33,182 nt of DNA from Plantago elongata (GCA_036897095.1 JAYMSP010001341.1:1-33182); one strand, 5' to 3'. Positions 8,971 through 22,008 are shown, counted from the first letter of the stretch. A program made the numbers and translations. The notes: generated from the sequence alone by a model not told the origin.

Positions 8971-11900
8971 TTTTTGTGTTTGTATGGTTCTTGCTATAAT
9001 AAAAGCAGTGTGCTATATATTTTTTTGAGTGTCTCAAGTGTTAAGTGCTATATGATGCAATTTGTCTGTCTCATTTGGATTGTGTGATTTTGGAATGGAA
9101 TTGTGAGGTTTAATAGGAGATGATCAGGTTTGTGCCTTTCTTGTAGATGTTGGTTTAGTAAGGGAAAGGTTTCAAAAAACACCATAAAATCTAAAAGTGG
9201 ATGGCATGTGAAGCAAAGCTATATTGTCTCTCTAGCTTTTTTTCGCTTGTAAAGGATAAAAGTTGATAGATATGCAGCATTTGAACTTGGACTGCTTTCT
9301 TTCTTTCTTTTCTTTCCTTTCCTTTCTTTCATGGAAAGTAGCAACAATTATTTCATACTTAATTGTAGTAACATTTGCTTATCTAAGTGCAACCACATAC
9401 TACATCCAAATCTTTCAAACTACCTATCTCTCTCAGATTCATTCGACGCACATCTTACGTTTTAACTATCTTTCTCTCCCCGACTGTAACATGCATCGAA
9501 CCTTACGTATCAACTGTGCAGGACGATAACTATTGAAAGGAAACGTCCTCAACGTGTCCAAAAAATGCATATAAGCAATGTCATATTACTTTGTTACATA
9601 TTCGTGTACGCGATAACTAAAGAAAAGAAACATGTGGGGTCGGGATTAAGTTTCAAAAATTGGTAAAGGGAGTAAGAATAGAACATTTAAGTAACTTTTA
9701 GATGATCAAATAATTGTGAGTACTGCAAATATTAGTAGCAGTAGTATCATCATCTGAGCAAGGAAAGCAAAGAGGAGGAGATAAAGAGAAGTTAGAGAGA
9801 AGACTGACTGTCTGTCTGGTTGAAGGAGTTGGGAACTGTGTCTCTTTTTGAGGCCATCTGCTTATGATTACTCTATCTTTCATCTTTCTTAAAAGAGAGC
9901 AAGGAATAAAGTATTTCTAGCTTCACTTAGATTGATTGATTGATTGAGTGATGGAATAAAGTATTAAAACATGATCACTTTTCTTTTTCTTTTTTCCATG
10001 AAATCTATGTGGTTTCTTTGCTTAAATGTTTTGATTTCAAAACTAATTTCCATTCCATGATTTTTAGGGGGGAAGAGAAAAGGAAGAAGCTTGAACTTTA
10101 GTTGGAAAAAGAAGTAGAGATTAAAAGGATAACCTGTAGTGTAGTGCGTACCTTAAAGTTGTAACATTTCCGTTCTTTATACATTTATTTATGACTGTAG
10201 ATCGAGTAGTCGGAGTTTTTTTCAGATCAACCAAGATTATAACTCTATAATTTAACTACATGAAATTTATACTCTATCAGGATTCAGGTGCTTCTCAGTA
10301 ATTTCCTTCAGAATGTGTTTAACACTTGCAACAAGCAGCTGCCGTTGATCCATATGCCACATGATCTGGTCTCATCTCTATATGAAGATTGCATTTTAAC
10401 TTATAGAAGTGCACTTTACATGCATCACGCTTTTCAGAGTTTCCAATACAAGCAATAAATAAGATTTATGCTATCCCACAAACAATTTTGGGCTTTTGGC
10501 CCATATACCCAAATTATGTGAAACCTAAGTGATTGTTTTGTGATCCAATTAAAAAAAATTTTATGTACAAAATAAGTAATTTGAATTGAATTTTTCCAAT
10601 TCAAATTTCATATCGAACATACCATTAGATTTAGAAATCTATATCTTGTAATAAAGTTTGATATGGTTCGAATCGCTTTTCGACTGAGTTTAGCATTGGG
10701 GGCATCACCCAGGGCGGATACAAGGGAGTGGAAGGACTGGCCGATTTGATTTTCAAACCATAAGCACATTGGGCGCCACGGTTGTACGGTTTGATTTATG
10801 CAATTATGCGCAAAATAGCCGGGCTACAGCCTACAGGCCTACAGTGTGTATGTTGTAGCATACGATCATAGCTCATTTCTAATATTCTATTGGTGAGTTC
10901 CATGTCTAGTTACTGTATGATTGCGAAAGACTTGAACAGTATTAGGCTAGGTCCCAGGCCCATTATCAACAATGTCAACATCATCTCATCCAAATTGGGC
11001 CTATCTGCAGGTAAATCCACTATAAGATTCCAATATATACAATTCCTATTTATCCAGTTCCACTATTTACATCACTTCTCGAAAATTCATATCACCAAAA
11101 TTTCCAATTATACTTAGGAGACATACTATTGGTCTATAGTTTCGCAGAGATCTTTCTCGTAATCGTATCTACCCATTTTATCTTCCATAACTTAAACTAT
11201 GCAAGAAAAATGTGTAAATCATTGATCTAATTCGGCTATTCAATTGCATGTAAATCCGGACCTATGTGTTTCATATGAGATGATCAGGTCATTTGTCTTA
11301 TAATTTCATCAAACATTATTATTTAGCAAGATTTGATTATTATAACTTTGTTTGGCAGAGGGTAATATAGTGAATGAATGACCCAATCTTATCGACTCGT
11401 TGTGAAGATGATCGAGTTGAAAATTCAACGAAATTGAAGAAAACGAACTCATACAACGACCTAAGATGATTTTATTGTACTTATATTACATTTCAAGTTG
11501 TACATCTACTTTGTGATTGATGTATTACTGAATAGTACATTCGATAGTTAGTCATTCAGTTAGTTAGACGATTAATATATTATGTATGTAGAGTTTTTTC
11601 TCCGTTAAATCCCTTTTTGACAGCATAGATAGTACGAGTCAATTTGAAGTTGGAAGTGTTATCTGCTTAATTGACAATGACTCAAGTTTTCTCCATTAAG
11701 ATTACTGACAAATTTCACGATCGAAAGGAACACCGTTGTTGTTACAATCTGAAGGCTAATAAATATAAAAATAGTCCATGTGTCATGTTTGTGATTTTTT
11801 AATTGGAAGCAGAATCTCATTCTGACGAAGTAGAATTTATAGGGAAAAAACCAATGGACACTAAAAAACTTGTAAATTAACATCATGAAAGAATGGAGAT

Positions 11901-14115
11901 TATATATGGTCCCCTTTTGGTATTCAAAAAATGCATGTGAATGAGGGGTGGGAAGATGGTGAGTATCCTTGTCATTCCAGCCAGTTTAAGTTCCTTGTGT
12001 TCCCTTTAACATATTCATCAAATCTTCTTCTAGCATTAGTTTAAATGCCACTTTACAATTACTCGGATTTTGTGGTGTTCTAATCCAGCTACTCATTATT
12101 TTGGTTTTAGACCACGGAAGAAAAACATGACAACTCATGACCTTTTTATTTTGTTAATGTATAATTGTATGCTTACGTTTAATTTTACATGGAAAACTAT
12201 TTGCATGTGATAAGAATTGGAAAGGAAATGGAAAATTATAATGTGGAGAATTTAGATGTGTTTAGTAAAATTAGCTGAAAAGTAGCTAGTAGTTTGTCAT
12301 GTAGCTTTTTTTTTCAGCAAGCTAACTTAATTAGCTTCTCAACCAGTTAGATTTTCGGTTAACTTGTTTAAAAAGTTATGCGTTCACGTAACAAAGTTTT
12401 TATTAAAAAAATTTATTGAACTGAAAAGTTAATTTAAAAAATTAGTGTTAAATAGGATATTAATAGTGAAAAGAATTTACAGAAGGCTAATATATAGGAA
12501 TAATTATTGTAATGGAACAATTGACATTGATGCATCAGCTATCTAAGTACCCACCTACACTGTTTCGCTACATGGACATTAATAAATCCTGTACATTTCT
12601 TTCATATACACCATATTATATGTTTCAACTTATTTTTACAAAAAAAATAGGGTGTTTAATAAAAAATAATGGTGTTTTTCTTAATAACGCATCTCATAAA
12701 ACTTTACAATTAAATTAGACGGCCTCGTTATTTTTTAAGAAATTAATTTCACAAATTACAATCACATCAAAGTTCAGAAAACTTGTACATTGCTACTATG
12801 AACAACTTATAAGTATTTTTTTATGCAAGTAGCACCGAATAGAGATAATTGAATCGATTATAAGTCATCATCAAAAAGTCTACAAAATGAGTTACCATAT
12901 TCGGTTAGACGCTAACATCTTGGATGCATTTGTGCTAAGTTAATCAGCATTCAGCAGAGTTACGTACTTAAAAGACAAGATAGTTTGGACTGTTTAGCAA
13001 AATATACTGATAGGGAAAGGTAATTGGTAGCTTAGGTTATAGTTTATTGGGTAGTTTTTTTTTTTAAAGACTCGTTACATTGAAAAGATAGCTGAAAAGA
13101 TCGTGGTAAACAGAGTCTTTATAAGTAACTGATTAGTATGTACTGTAAAACTCGATTCAAATTGATAATTTTTGTGTATAAAATCCTCCAATCTATCTTA
13201 TATCACAAGTACGTATTAGTTATTTATTTATATACGAAATGAAAATAGAATATTACGTAAAGTTTGAATGTATCATACGATACAACACGACTGACTATGT
13301 ATGATATGAGTCAAAGAGCATCACGCTTAACATCTTCCTCTTAATTACATTCCACGTCCATCCAAATTAGCTAGACTGAAATTTGGTTCGCTAGACATCA
13401 CCACATTGGACATACCCGCACGAGCTTACAACGTCAGTTACGCGTACAAACAAAGGAGCTTATTATTCATTGACTAACAATGCCTAAATCACGAAATGGA
13501 AATTAATTATATTTACCCTATATACGAGAATATATTATTCCTTTTAAATTAGGTTCGTGTATAAATTTTAGTAGAATGATTGAACGAATAATGAAATATA
13601 GAGTACTAAAAAAAAGTATGATAGATATTGAAAATATAGAAGTGATATATTATTAATTCAAGATAGAAGTAGAAACTGGTGCATTACAAAATCAAATTCG
13701 AAAAGTTAAATTTTAGATTGAGGGGAGTATATTATAACGAATGAGAAGAAAGAAATACAAAAGAATGACATATTCGCCTTCTCTAGTTTGATTCGTACGT
13801 CTTGCATGTCTATTCGTTTTAGTCTCGAGGTATAAAAATTAAACTGAAAGAATTTGGGAGTATATAAAAGTCTAACGTATTTAATTGTGATGTTTGCTAA
13901 ATAAAATTCACACGAATTAAAATGAAAAAGATAACTAAATGGACCTCGGTAACTCCAAACACAAGTTTCTTTTGATTTCATTTACATTTACATCCGATAT
14001 CCACCCAAAATCCCAAAAAAGAACCAAAACATTAAAAGCGATCTTTACTAAACTAACCGTTCTATACAGTGACATACCAAATCACGAGACGGATAACCGA
14101 AAGTACAATTCCACA
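8971..14115. other. Intergenic region between SMXL and OFP genes
   Basis: This includes the SMXL promoter and 5' UTR (high-coordinate side of 8970) and the 3' flank of the OFP gene. No coding gene is supported. A TTTC-rich tract lies at 9295-9330. Around 10712 the sequence cagggcggatacaaggg resembles the ends of decayed plant transposons, but no partner end was found. A weak match to the dispersed repeat family is at about 10545-10590. Confidence 0.6.
9295..9330 (+). repeat. TTTC-rich pyrimidine tract
   Basis: An uninterrupted run of C and T, mostly ctttc/cttt units, lies about 325 bp upstream of the SMXL start codon. Such tracts are common in plant promoters and 5' leaders; a function here is not shown. 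Confidence 0.8.
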
Positions 14116-14910
14116 TTAATCACAACAACTACCTCCATCGATCTCGATCTCACTCGAGATCGGAGAGCACGGCGGAGACGACAAGCTCGACGCGGCAGAC
14201 GAGTACGCACTCGTAACCGAACACGACGCATTTGACGTCGCATTACCATTTTTCAAATCCGCAATGACACAACATTTATGATCATTTAAAATTTCGTTGT
14301 CATCTTGGTCAATTCCGCCAAGCAAATCCACGAACGCTCCCACAATAAACCCATGATTAACCTTCCCGTTCATCTTCAGGTACCAACTCAGGAGCTCCTC
14401 GAGGCAGTCCCAGTCCTTCAACCCGTGGCTCTCGACCATCTCCGCCATCGACTTCTTGAAGTCCGAATACGGGTCCTCGGACTCCATTGCGAGTGCAACG
14501 CTCTGTTTGAACACTTTCTCTTCGACGGTGTTTCGCGTATTCGTAGTTTTGGCATTGGTAGCGTCTTTGATGAGGAGTGAGCTCGTGTCGAGTGGCTCGA
14601 AGAAGAGACGGTCGGAGGATTGGATCTGCTGGATGATCGAGTCGAGCGAGGGGTCCTCGTTCTCCTGCGAGAGGTGGTCCTCGGTCGAGAAGCTCGGGGA
14701 TTGAGACGAAGTGGTTGTGAACAAGGACTCGGGGGATTCGATGTCGAGGAAGACGGAGTTTACGGTCTTGAAGACGTTGTTGTCGTTCCGAAACGAGAGA
14801 GTTCGGGGTTGGTTGCACGAAGGAAGCCATTGCCAGGGTTGTTGTTGTTGGGGAGTTTTCTTGAAAATGGAAGGGATGAGCTTCATCTTCTTGTTTTTTA
14901 TGTTGGACAT
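14116..14910 (-). CDS. OVATE family protein (OFP), transcriptional repressor
   Basis: A single-exon gene of 264 aa, as is typical for OFPs. The OVATE domain covers about residues 138-200 (VALAMESEDPYSDFKKSM through LLSWYLKMN to FIVGAFVDLL), with the hallmark ESxDPYxDFxxSMxEM pattern intact. The N-terminus has MKLIPSIFKK (from Met9), then the WQWLPSCNQPRTLSFR stretch typical of the OFP13/15/16/18 group. Met9 may be the true start because MKxPS is the usual family beginning; Met1 adds eight residues. The C-terminal tail is Ser/Cys-rich and low in complexity. OFPs are plant-specific nuclear repressors that bind TALE homeodomain proteins and affect organ shape, cell elongation and secondary walls. 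A pyrimidine-rich leader and ACACACAACAAACC lie just upstream. It appears intact. Confidence 0.93.
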   Translation of the reverse strand: MSNIKNKKMKLIPSIFKKTPQQQQPWQWLPSCNQPRTLSFRNDNNVFKTVNSVFLDIESPESLFTTTSSQSPSFSTEDHLSQENEDPSLDSIIQQIQSSDRLFFEPLDTSSLLIKDATNAKTTNTRNTVEEKVFKQSVALAMESEDPYSDFKKSMAEMVESHGLKDWDCLEELLSWYLKMNGKVNHGFIVGAFVDLLGGIDQDDNEILNDHKCCVIADLKNGNATSNASCSVTSAYSSAASSLSSPPCSPISSEIEIDGGSCCD

Positions 14911-15704
14911 TGTGTTTGGTTTGTTGTGTGTGTAGAGAAGAGAAGGAAGAAGAGTTTGTTTTTATGTTATCTGGTTTTAATGGAATGAAGTGAATGAGAT
15001 TTTTTTGTTGGTTTGGAGAGTTATGAAGTGTGGTTGGCGGTATTAATAAGGCAAGTCATGGAGTTACATAGCGGTTGGGGTTATTGTTGCGGTTGGAGTA
15101 CTTTGAGAATTTAGTTTTACTCCGTTTAATTTAATAAATTTCAGTTCGACGTAGTCCAGTCAGTACGCTTGGAGACCAGTAAAAACCTATTCCCATGATG
15201 GTCACATTTCATTTAATAGTGAGAGTCAGGGGAATGCGATTATGTGAATTGGATTTGAACGAGAGTAATCTGATTCTATATTGGCAAAGCATATGGATAA
15301 GTTAAAAACAAGTGAGAAGGTAGATGATTGCAACTTGCAATTATGTATTAGTACGGGATTTAAGTTTGAATTTTATAGATGATATGAAGATAATTTTAGT
15401 AATTGTTAAAATTCAATGGGTAATTGAGAAATATATATAAAAATATCTCGATACAACATATTTATTATTTAAAGAAAATGTAAAATATATATTTAAAAAA
15501 TTAATTAAAGATTAACCATTTCCAGTAAAATATAATTTAAAAAAAAAACTAATTGGGTAGATTTAAAATTACCATATAGTAATAATTTATTATAAACTAT
15601 ATATTCAAGTCTTCAATGTTTATAAGATGGTAGATTTAAAATTACCATATAATTTGTCAAACTCCTCTTCATATACAAGATTTGTAGTTGTATCTAAACA
15701 TGTA
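14911..15704. other. OFP upstream region
   Basis: This is the presumed 5' UTR and promoter of the OFP gene on the minus strand, followed by AT-rich DNA from about 15340. I see no clear TATA box at a convincing distance and no gene. Confidence 0.5.
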
Positions 15705-16690
15705 ATTGGGTAGGACCCAACCCGATAAAACCCGACAAATTATTTATGTCAAGTTCGAGTTGGGTACACCCGCGCCCCGTGCAAAACTCACCCCGTCCAA
15801 AATCAAACACACACTAAAAACCAATCTGGACCCAACTAATACGGAAACCCATTTGAATTTGACATGTACCTAAGCTTTTAAGTGGGTTGTTTACCCTATC
15901 CATGCAAACTCGTTTCGTACCCGATAGGTAGAGACCCGATATTGTCTTATTGGGTCATCTACCCGTACCCAACCTGTTAATTAATAACGTGTGGGGGTCG
16001 GGGTCAACCCGTCCAACCCGTAAAGTAAACCGTAACAAACTAAATGTTCAGATCTGAAATCAAAATTCACGCTGATGGAATCTTTCATCCGACGATCCGA
16101 TCTATATTCCTCCTGGCCCAATTCCACTACCAGTGCCTCTCCCAAATCACGAACCACCACCACCACCACTGTTGCTAGTCCTCCACCTCCTTCCACAATG
16201 CCTCTCCCAAATCACGAACCACCACCACCACTCATCCACCTCCTTTTGCAATTTCCCCCTTCATTATTCAGGAGACGCTCCAACAACGCCTCCTTGCCTT
16301 AATTGAAGGTGCTCGTGAGAGATGGACCTACGCCATATTCTGGCAGTCCTATGTCATCGAAATCGGAGGTCCATCGGTGTTCAATTGGGGAGACTGATAC
16401 TACAAACAACAAAGGCAAGGAGAATAAAAGATAGTCTAATAGTAGAGAAGATATAATGTTTACTTTTTTTACGGTAACATTGGTTTTCAGTTTGTTGCTC
16501 TGTTCAGATAGGAAAGGAAGTATTAATTGGCAAAAAAGTTTCATATCGTGTTAGATTTAGAACCCGATTGTCGGGTACTCGAACATCATTACATATGTAC
16601 GGGGCTTTTGCGAGTTCAGGTTGGATAGGTTAGAGGGCCGACCATTCAAAAGCTTACATGTAACCAACCTGACACACAATCCACCCATAA
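15705..16690. repeat. ACCC/GGGT-rich repeat, probable non-autonomous transposon
   Basis: Two flanks (about 15705-16025 and 16555-16690) are dense in acccg, cgggt, acccaac and gggtac words, in clear contrast to the surrounding AT-rich DNA. Such TGGGT/ACCC-rich sequence is a recurring pattern in decayed plant DNA transposons. The inner part carries a Pro/Thr/Ser-coding-like frame (16075-16302) that overlaps a local duplication and has no recognisable domain. Ends and target duplication were not located, so the family is unknown. Confidence 0.4.
16134..16232 (+). repeat. 65-bp local duplication
   Basis: The segment beginning tgcctctcccaaatcacgaa at 16134 recurs at 16199 and is followed both times by a (cca)n run and then by tccacctcctt. 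The offset is 65 bp. The first 30 or so bases are nearly identical and the rest has drifted. Confidence 0.8.
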
Positions 16691-16748
16691 TCCACCTTAC
16701 CCCCTCCTCCACTGACCATAAACAAAATTGTGAAAATATATGATAAAT

Positions 16749-17010
16749 TTATGTTAGCGAAATAGAAAAAAATCGCTCTGATACCCTCATCCCACATTTA
16801 CGCCAAAACATGTGGTGAATTTGTTTTTGTAAAATGAAGCGTTTTCTCCCATATAGGGTACCTCTTCCTACGTATACAGACTGGTTACACCTGTGTTGGT
16901 CTGAATTAAACCTTACCATGTCCAAAAAACTCAACCCCACAATATGGCTCAACCTTATTATGGTTTTCAATTATGACGCTCTAGCTATCGGGCATTTTAT
17001 TTACTACAAA
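16749..17010 (-). mobile_element. Possible LTR/TRIM retrotransposon remnant
   Basis: At 16775-16785 the minus strand reads ggtatcagagc, which matches 11 of the 12 bases of the initiator tRNA-Met primer-binding site used by many plant Copia and TRIM elements. The sequence on its 5' side (16786 to about 17010) would then be the LTR; it contains a tgtggggttgag stretch reminiscent of TRIM LTRs. No matching second LTR, clear TG..CA ends or gag-pol coding was found, so this is at most a decayed remnant. Confidence 0.35.
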
Positions 17011-17237
17011 ATGAGAGAATGTAATACTAAAATATATGAACAGTGCAAAATATATATTATTTGTTGAAAATAAAAGTAATTCTATAAAATTTCATGTATG
17101 ATTGAATTAATTAATTAATTTTTTATTTTTAAAATTTTATTTTATTTTATTTTATCTTATTTAATAAATTTATATTTTGTTTTTATTTATAAAATAAATT
17201 ATTTAATCAATAATAGTATTCAAGATTGGTGTCTATG

Positions 17238-17260
17238 AATTCGTCTTGTCAAGACGAATT
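17238..17260. repeat. 23-nt near-perfect palindrome
   Basis: The arms aattcgtcttg and caagacgaatt are exact reverse complements (11 bp each) separated by one T. Pairing extends outward to tatg/cata after a two-base bulge. The surroundings are AT-rich and I see no gene end nearby. Confidence 0.9.
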
Positions 17261-17849
17261 GACATATATGTTCAAAATATTTTTTAAATATTCATAGATA
17301 AAGTTATATTATAATTATTAAAAATTATATATGTAATCAATATACTAAAATTAACAGTAAAAATATATAGTGCAGTAGATATTTAATTTGACGGAATTGT
17401 TCTTATTAACTATTTTTTATATTAAGTTGCATTGTGAACAGATCAAAACACTCTTCATAACTTTTTTAACCAATTAGAATTGAGAATTTCATCACGTCAC
17501 ATAATAAATGGACTAATTAAAAGTTTTGAATTTTTTTTTGATTAATTGATATATCGGTGGATGCTCCTTAAATCCAAATACGAGAATATGTCAGTGACAA
17601 ATCGCTACAGAGCAGGGATTCATTGCAATGTACGTTGTCTTCGGCTTGCGTTAGCAATATTGTAGCGCAAGAGTCCACGTGTAGAAATAAAGTCCGACGT
17701 CATACTATATTTTCAACAAAAGTTACTTAATTTGCTACTTAATTGTTCTTTTGACCTGAGTGTATTGTGGAAATTGCATTATAAGGCCTTATGCTTTATG
17801 GAACAGTGAAGAAGCCGAAAATTGAAAGAATGATCGAGATCTAATTTTA

Positions 17850-17930
17850 ATAATTTTTTTAATTGAACTTGAATATTTGTTATATAAAGAGTTCGATTTG
17901 AATGGAGAAATGACCGCTCTAACAGTATGA
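17850..17930 (+). repeat. Dispersed repeat family, copy B
   Basis: It contains aattgaacttgaa, then agttcgatttgaatggag and aaatgaccgctct, aligning with copy A at 4211-4290 and with the reverse complement of 22009-22174. Confidence 0.5.
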
Positions 17931-18135
17931 CAAACAAAACACCCTATCAATATAATTAGAGTGAAATATAATTTTGCATTTTACCAGTTTCTTTTTCATT
18001 CATTATAAAACTTCTTTATTGTAAAACTCATTTCCTTCTAATATGAGGAAACTCTATACCTCAAGTGTTTCACACAATAATGTGATACAAATTTTTATAT
18101 TGAAAGGTAGATTTTACATGAGTGCTTTTTCTATT

Positions 18136-18154
18136 TATATATATATATATATAT
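18136..18154. repeat. (TA)n microsatellite
   Basis: About nine uninterrupted TA dinucleotides in AT-rich intergenic DNA. Confidence 0.9.
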
Positions 18155-18633
18155 TTTCCTCATTGTCCATCTGTAACATGCATATCCTAAATATTTTGCT
18201 ACTTTCTCTCCTGAGAAAAAGTAGGGAGTTGAAAACTGGAGTTGGTCCACTTTTAGGCAAAGACTTTTTTTGGTGAGACATTTATAAACACCGCCTTTAA
18301 AACTTTGATCACATTAAATTTTGTAGATGCATTATACCAAATTTTCCTAATAGTGCCAATTTATGTTGAAAGATCGGTGGCGGGAAGGTGGGAGGAAAAT
18401 GGCGGGCAGTAGGACCAATAAAAAATTAATAATAATGATACTAATACAGGTTACGTTACAATATTGACATTTGATATATTCTTAAATGCAAAGCTCACAA
18501 CAAATGGAAAGAAGCTGGTGCATTATTTGGTCCTCTCATTATTGCATGTGTAGTGTACTTCAATATAATAATTAAACTATGAACAAATTGAATATGAAAT
18601 TTTGCATCTCATTGGCATCAAACTCAAATGATC

Positions 18634-18744
18634 ATTTCGATGGAATTTTGGTGAAATTATATTTTGAATGAAATTGAAATGGGGTATTTAAAGTGTATTT
18701 TAGACCAAATCACTGTTCATCAAGCCAAATGGAACGGTTTAAAT
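18634..18744 (+). mobile_element. Decayed MITE relic related to 5204-5360
   Basis: The segment contains gatggaattttggtgaaa, then aagtgtattttaga, then aaatcactgttcatcaagcc. It aligns in the same order with the core of MITE copy 1, with many substitutions. The outer termini are missing or too diverged to see. Confidence 0.7.
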
Positions 18745-21700
18745 GCTATGACAATCAGCCCCGCAATATTCTACACTTCAAAAATATTTAATCAATCAAC
18801 ATTACATACAACTACTGTTCTATTTTTATAACTAAAAGTGATACACCGCGCTAAGTGTGGTGTCTATAAATTTTATAAAATTAATTAAATTTAGGTCATG
18901 TACGAACTCGCGTACTATATTTCATGAAACATTAGTGTATAGGATAGGTAAATACAAAAAAATCAAGTTAATTTAGAAAATAGCGGAATTTTGAATATTA
19001 CATAACCCATTCAGTTTATTTGTTGGATAAGTTGGCTTAGATCGACCAACTTTAAATGAGTAATTTGTATGTAAATGTAGACCTTTTACTATTTCTTATA
19101 AGGTGTGAGGTGCCTCCATTATTTAGTAGTTTAAGGAGTTATGCGAGATAGTTATAATCGTAAATATATAATATTTTAAAAAGAAAGATGGAATACTAAT
19201 TTTTACGTGCAAAGATGAAATACAAATGCATGACATTACTTGAATGTTGTTAATGGGTACAATACACCTAAAAACCAAAAGTCTAAAACTACCCAAAATC
19301 CATTGACATCATCTAAACAGTTTTAGTTTGGTTTCTTTGTTTGAACTCAATCAATAACCACAACGTTCACCTAGACTTACTTAATCACCATGTTCTAAAG
19401 TGTTTTCAATTCCTTTAGAAAAAATATTTTGGACTGTATTTGTACAAACTCTGAAGGAGTGATGCATGTGGTGTGAGGCTGTGAGCGAAGAAAATTTAAA
19501 ATAATATTTTTTAATAGTCAGTTGCTGGAGAATAGCGAAGAAGTGTTAAACAAATTGCAATAGTAAACGACAATTTAATGAGTGAAATAATACGTTAACC
19601 TGACAATTGAAGACTTATTATATTATTGTAGAATAGAGAATGAGTATTAAATAAATTGTAAAAGTGAAACGACACTTTTACATTTGTAATGACACTTTAA
19701 CAGAATAATAAGAGATTTATTATATTGTTTAAAATATAATTAAATTTAAGAGTAATGTTGGTATATATATAACAATTGACATGCAATAGTTAAAATTAAA
19801 TATTCAAAACATCAGTATTCCGGATATATCATATCTCACAAAACTAAACTACAAAAGTGTATAAATTATTATAATAGGGTTGAAGATGTATTATTATACT
19901 CTCCTCACTCATGCATGTACGTAGAATTGAGTTCTCAACTACCAAGTACATCCTCTTCCTCTCATTTTCATGATCACCATTCACCATCATCATCTTTATA
20001 ATCATATCATTCCCAAGTTCTGGTCCCATAATTAGCTAGCTAGACAGCACACTTGGGCCAAAATGGCGTTCTTAATTAACCCACGTACTTTTCTTAAAGC
20101 GGCTAAATTTTATTAATAAAAAATGACAGACACAAAAAATGCAAAAAAAACAGTCATAGAGAAAGAGAAACTTTAGATAAACTTTGTGATGTTTTCTGAT
20201 AATTCAGGTCACTACCATTCATATACACATTTAGTTTGAAATTTATACGTCTGTGAAATATTATAATTGTCAATAATCCAATGCTATTTAGTCTAAAAGA
20301 CAAAGAGCATATAACTCTGTTTTATAAAATGTGAATTCTCCTGATTTATAATGGATCGAACCAATATTTTGCGAAAGTTACGCAATCTATATTCGCTCAT
20401 CTTACAAAATCACAAAATTTTGAGTATCAAGTGAAACTGCATTTATAACACGAACTCAGTATCCGCTGCGTTCCTTAACGCCATATGTATAATTCTAGGT
20501 AAAGGATGGATAATTGAACCCTTGATCATTTTCGAAATTGAAAAACAGTATACTGAATGAAAGGTTTGGGTTTGTCAGTATTTAGAGAGGTGACCTGACC
20601 TGACTTGACCTGGCCACCACCAATCCATATGATCATCGCCATGGACCATCCATGTTATTCTCATTGAAAGGTCGCATTTTCGATATTCAACGACTTTTAT
20701 TTGATTTGGCCTGATTTAATTTCACCTCATTATTATTTCATCTGTATACCATTATAATATCCTCTGTTTCGTTTCTTTTAATCATGAATATGTTACAATT
20801 CATCATCCATAATCCTACTCCCTTTAAGAGTACTGGTTAATTAACCTTACAAGTAATAATTTATCCGTAGGACATTAACCGTGTCTTATATAATAAACAA
20901 AGTATAATATTTAAAACATCATAAGACAATATAATAGGAGGCGGCTGATAAATAAACCGAATTTCGATGATCTCTGTTACATAGATGTTGCACCATGTGG
21001 GCTAGCTAGTAGATGGGATAAAGAGGCAAAGATCATGTGATAAACTGAATATTAAATGTAACGGTTGAAAGACACAAATTTATACTACAACACTTCAATA
21101 CATGCGCATGATTTGTCGAATTCCATGCCGATGCAATAAATTATAACTTTGTGGATTATGTATGTATATTAATTGATGAGTGGTAGCTAGTGTATAGTAG
21201 TATAGTCCAATAGTAGTATTGTATACTATAGTATAGTACTAGTATTATTATAATATATATTATGACAAAGACCTACAATACACACTTCCATTTACTACAT
21301 TGCTCAATTTTCCAATGTTTATTTATTCTGCCAACTAAATGTCTTGAAATGGTGCAGTCTAATTAATTACTACTAGCTACTTGAGTTTCAAAGTTGATTA
21401 TGAATGTCACCAAGAAATCAAGTTTCAGATATAAATAGCAAATCTACCCTCACTGTTGAGATCCTCATTGGCCACCACACTCTTTCATTAAGACTTGTTA
21501 CCCGGTGTCTCGAAATCATTTAGCCGACGGATAAAAGTTATCTAAAATTTATATGCATTGAAAAACTTGTGAAAGACGGTATATCATTCAATTAAATCGA
21601 ATCGATTTAACTAAAAGATACTGATTGGTTTTAATATATTAGATTAAAATATAATCAGCATGTTTGCATGCTTTTCCAACAAGTGATCTAACAAATCGCA

Positions 21701-22008
21701 CTTTGGTCTCTCTAATAATTAATCAAGCAAGTCAAGTTCTGGCATTATATTTAAAAAACTATTTGCCTCATGATTAGTCAATCATTTGTGAATGGTTCAC
21801 TTATTTAATTTAAATGGTTATGTGTGCTCTGTGCTTACTTCAAGACTAAAAGAAAAGGTAAAAAGAAAAACAACTTACAAATTAGTAAAATATAATAATC
21901 ATTTTTTATTTTATTTGTTTTATGAAATGATTAGTTGTAGTTCATGATCAATCTACTAGTTTATCTAAATTTTAATGAATTACAAACCTTTTATTTAGAG
22001 GTTGTCTG

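Noticed and set aside
10275..10365. Minus-strand stretch reading MWHMDQRQLLVASVKHILKE and ending in a stop
   Set aside because: It is short, with no recognised family and no convincing splice acceptor. It could be an exon relic, but it is not supported enough to annotate.
14357..14988. Several frames on both strands over the OFP gene
   Set aside because: They are shadows of the OVATE protein; none has independent domain support.
16075..16302. 75-codon frame rich in Pro, Thr and Ser
   Set aside because: It lies in a repeat-like island and is generated largely by (cca)n runs and a local duplication.
19844..20029. 61-codon frame on the minus strand
   Set aside because: It has no recognisable domain, no supported promoter and lies in a gene-poor region; probably chance.
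20589..20612. Run of tgacc/ttgacc words resembling W-boxes
   Set aside because: There is no gene close enough for it to regulate; a short low-complexity run explains it.
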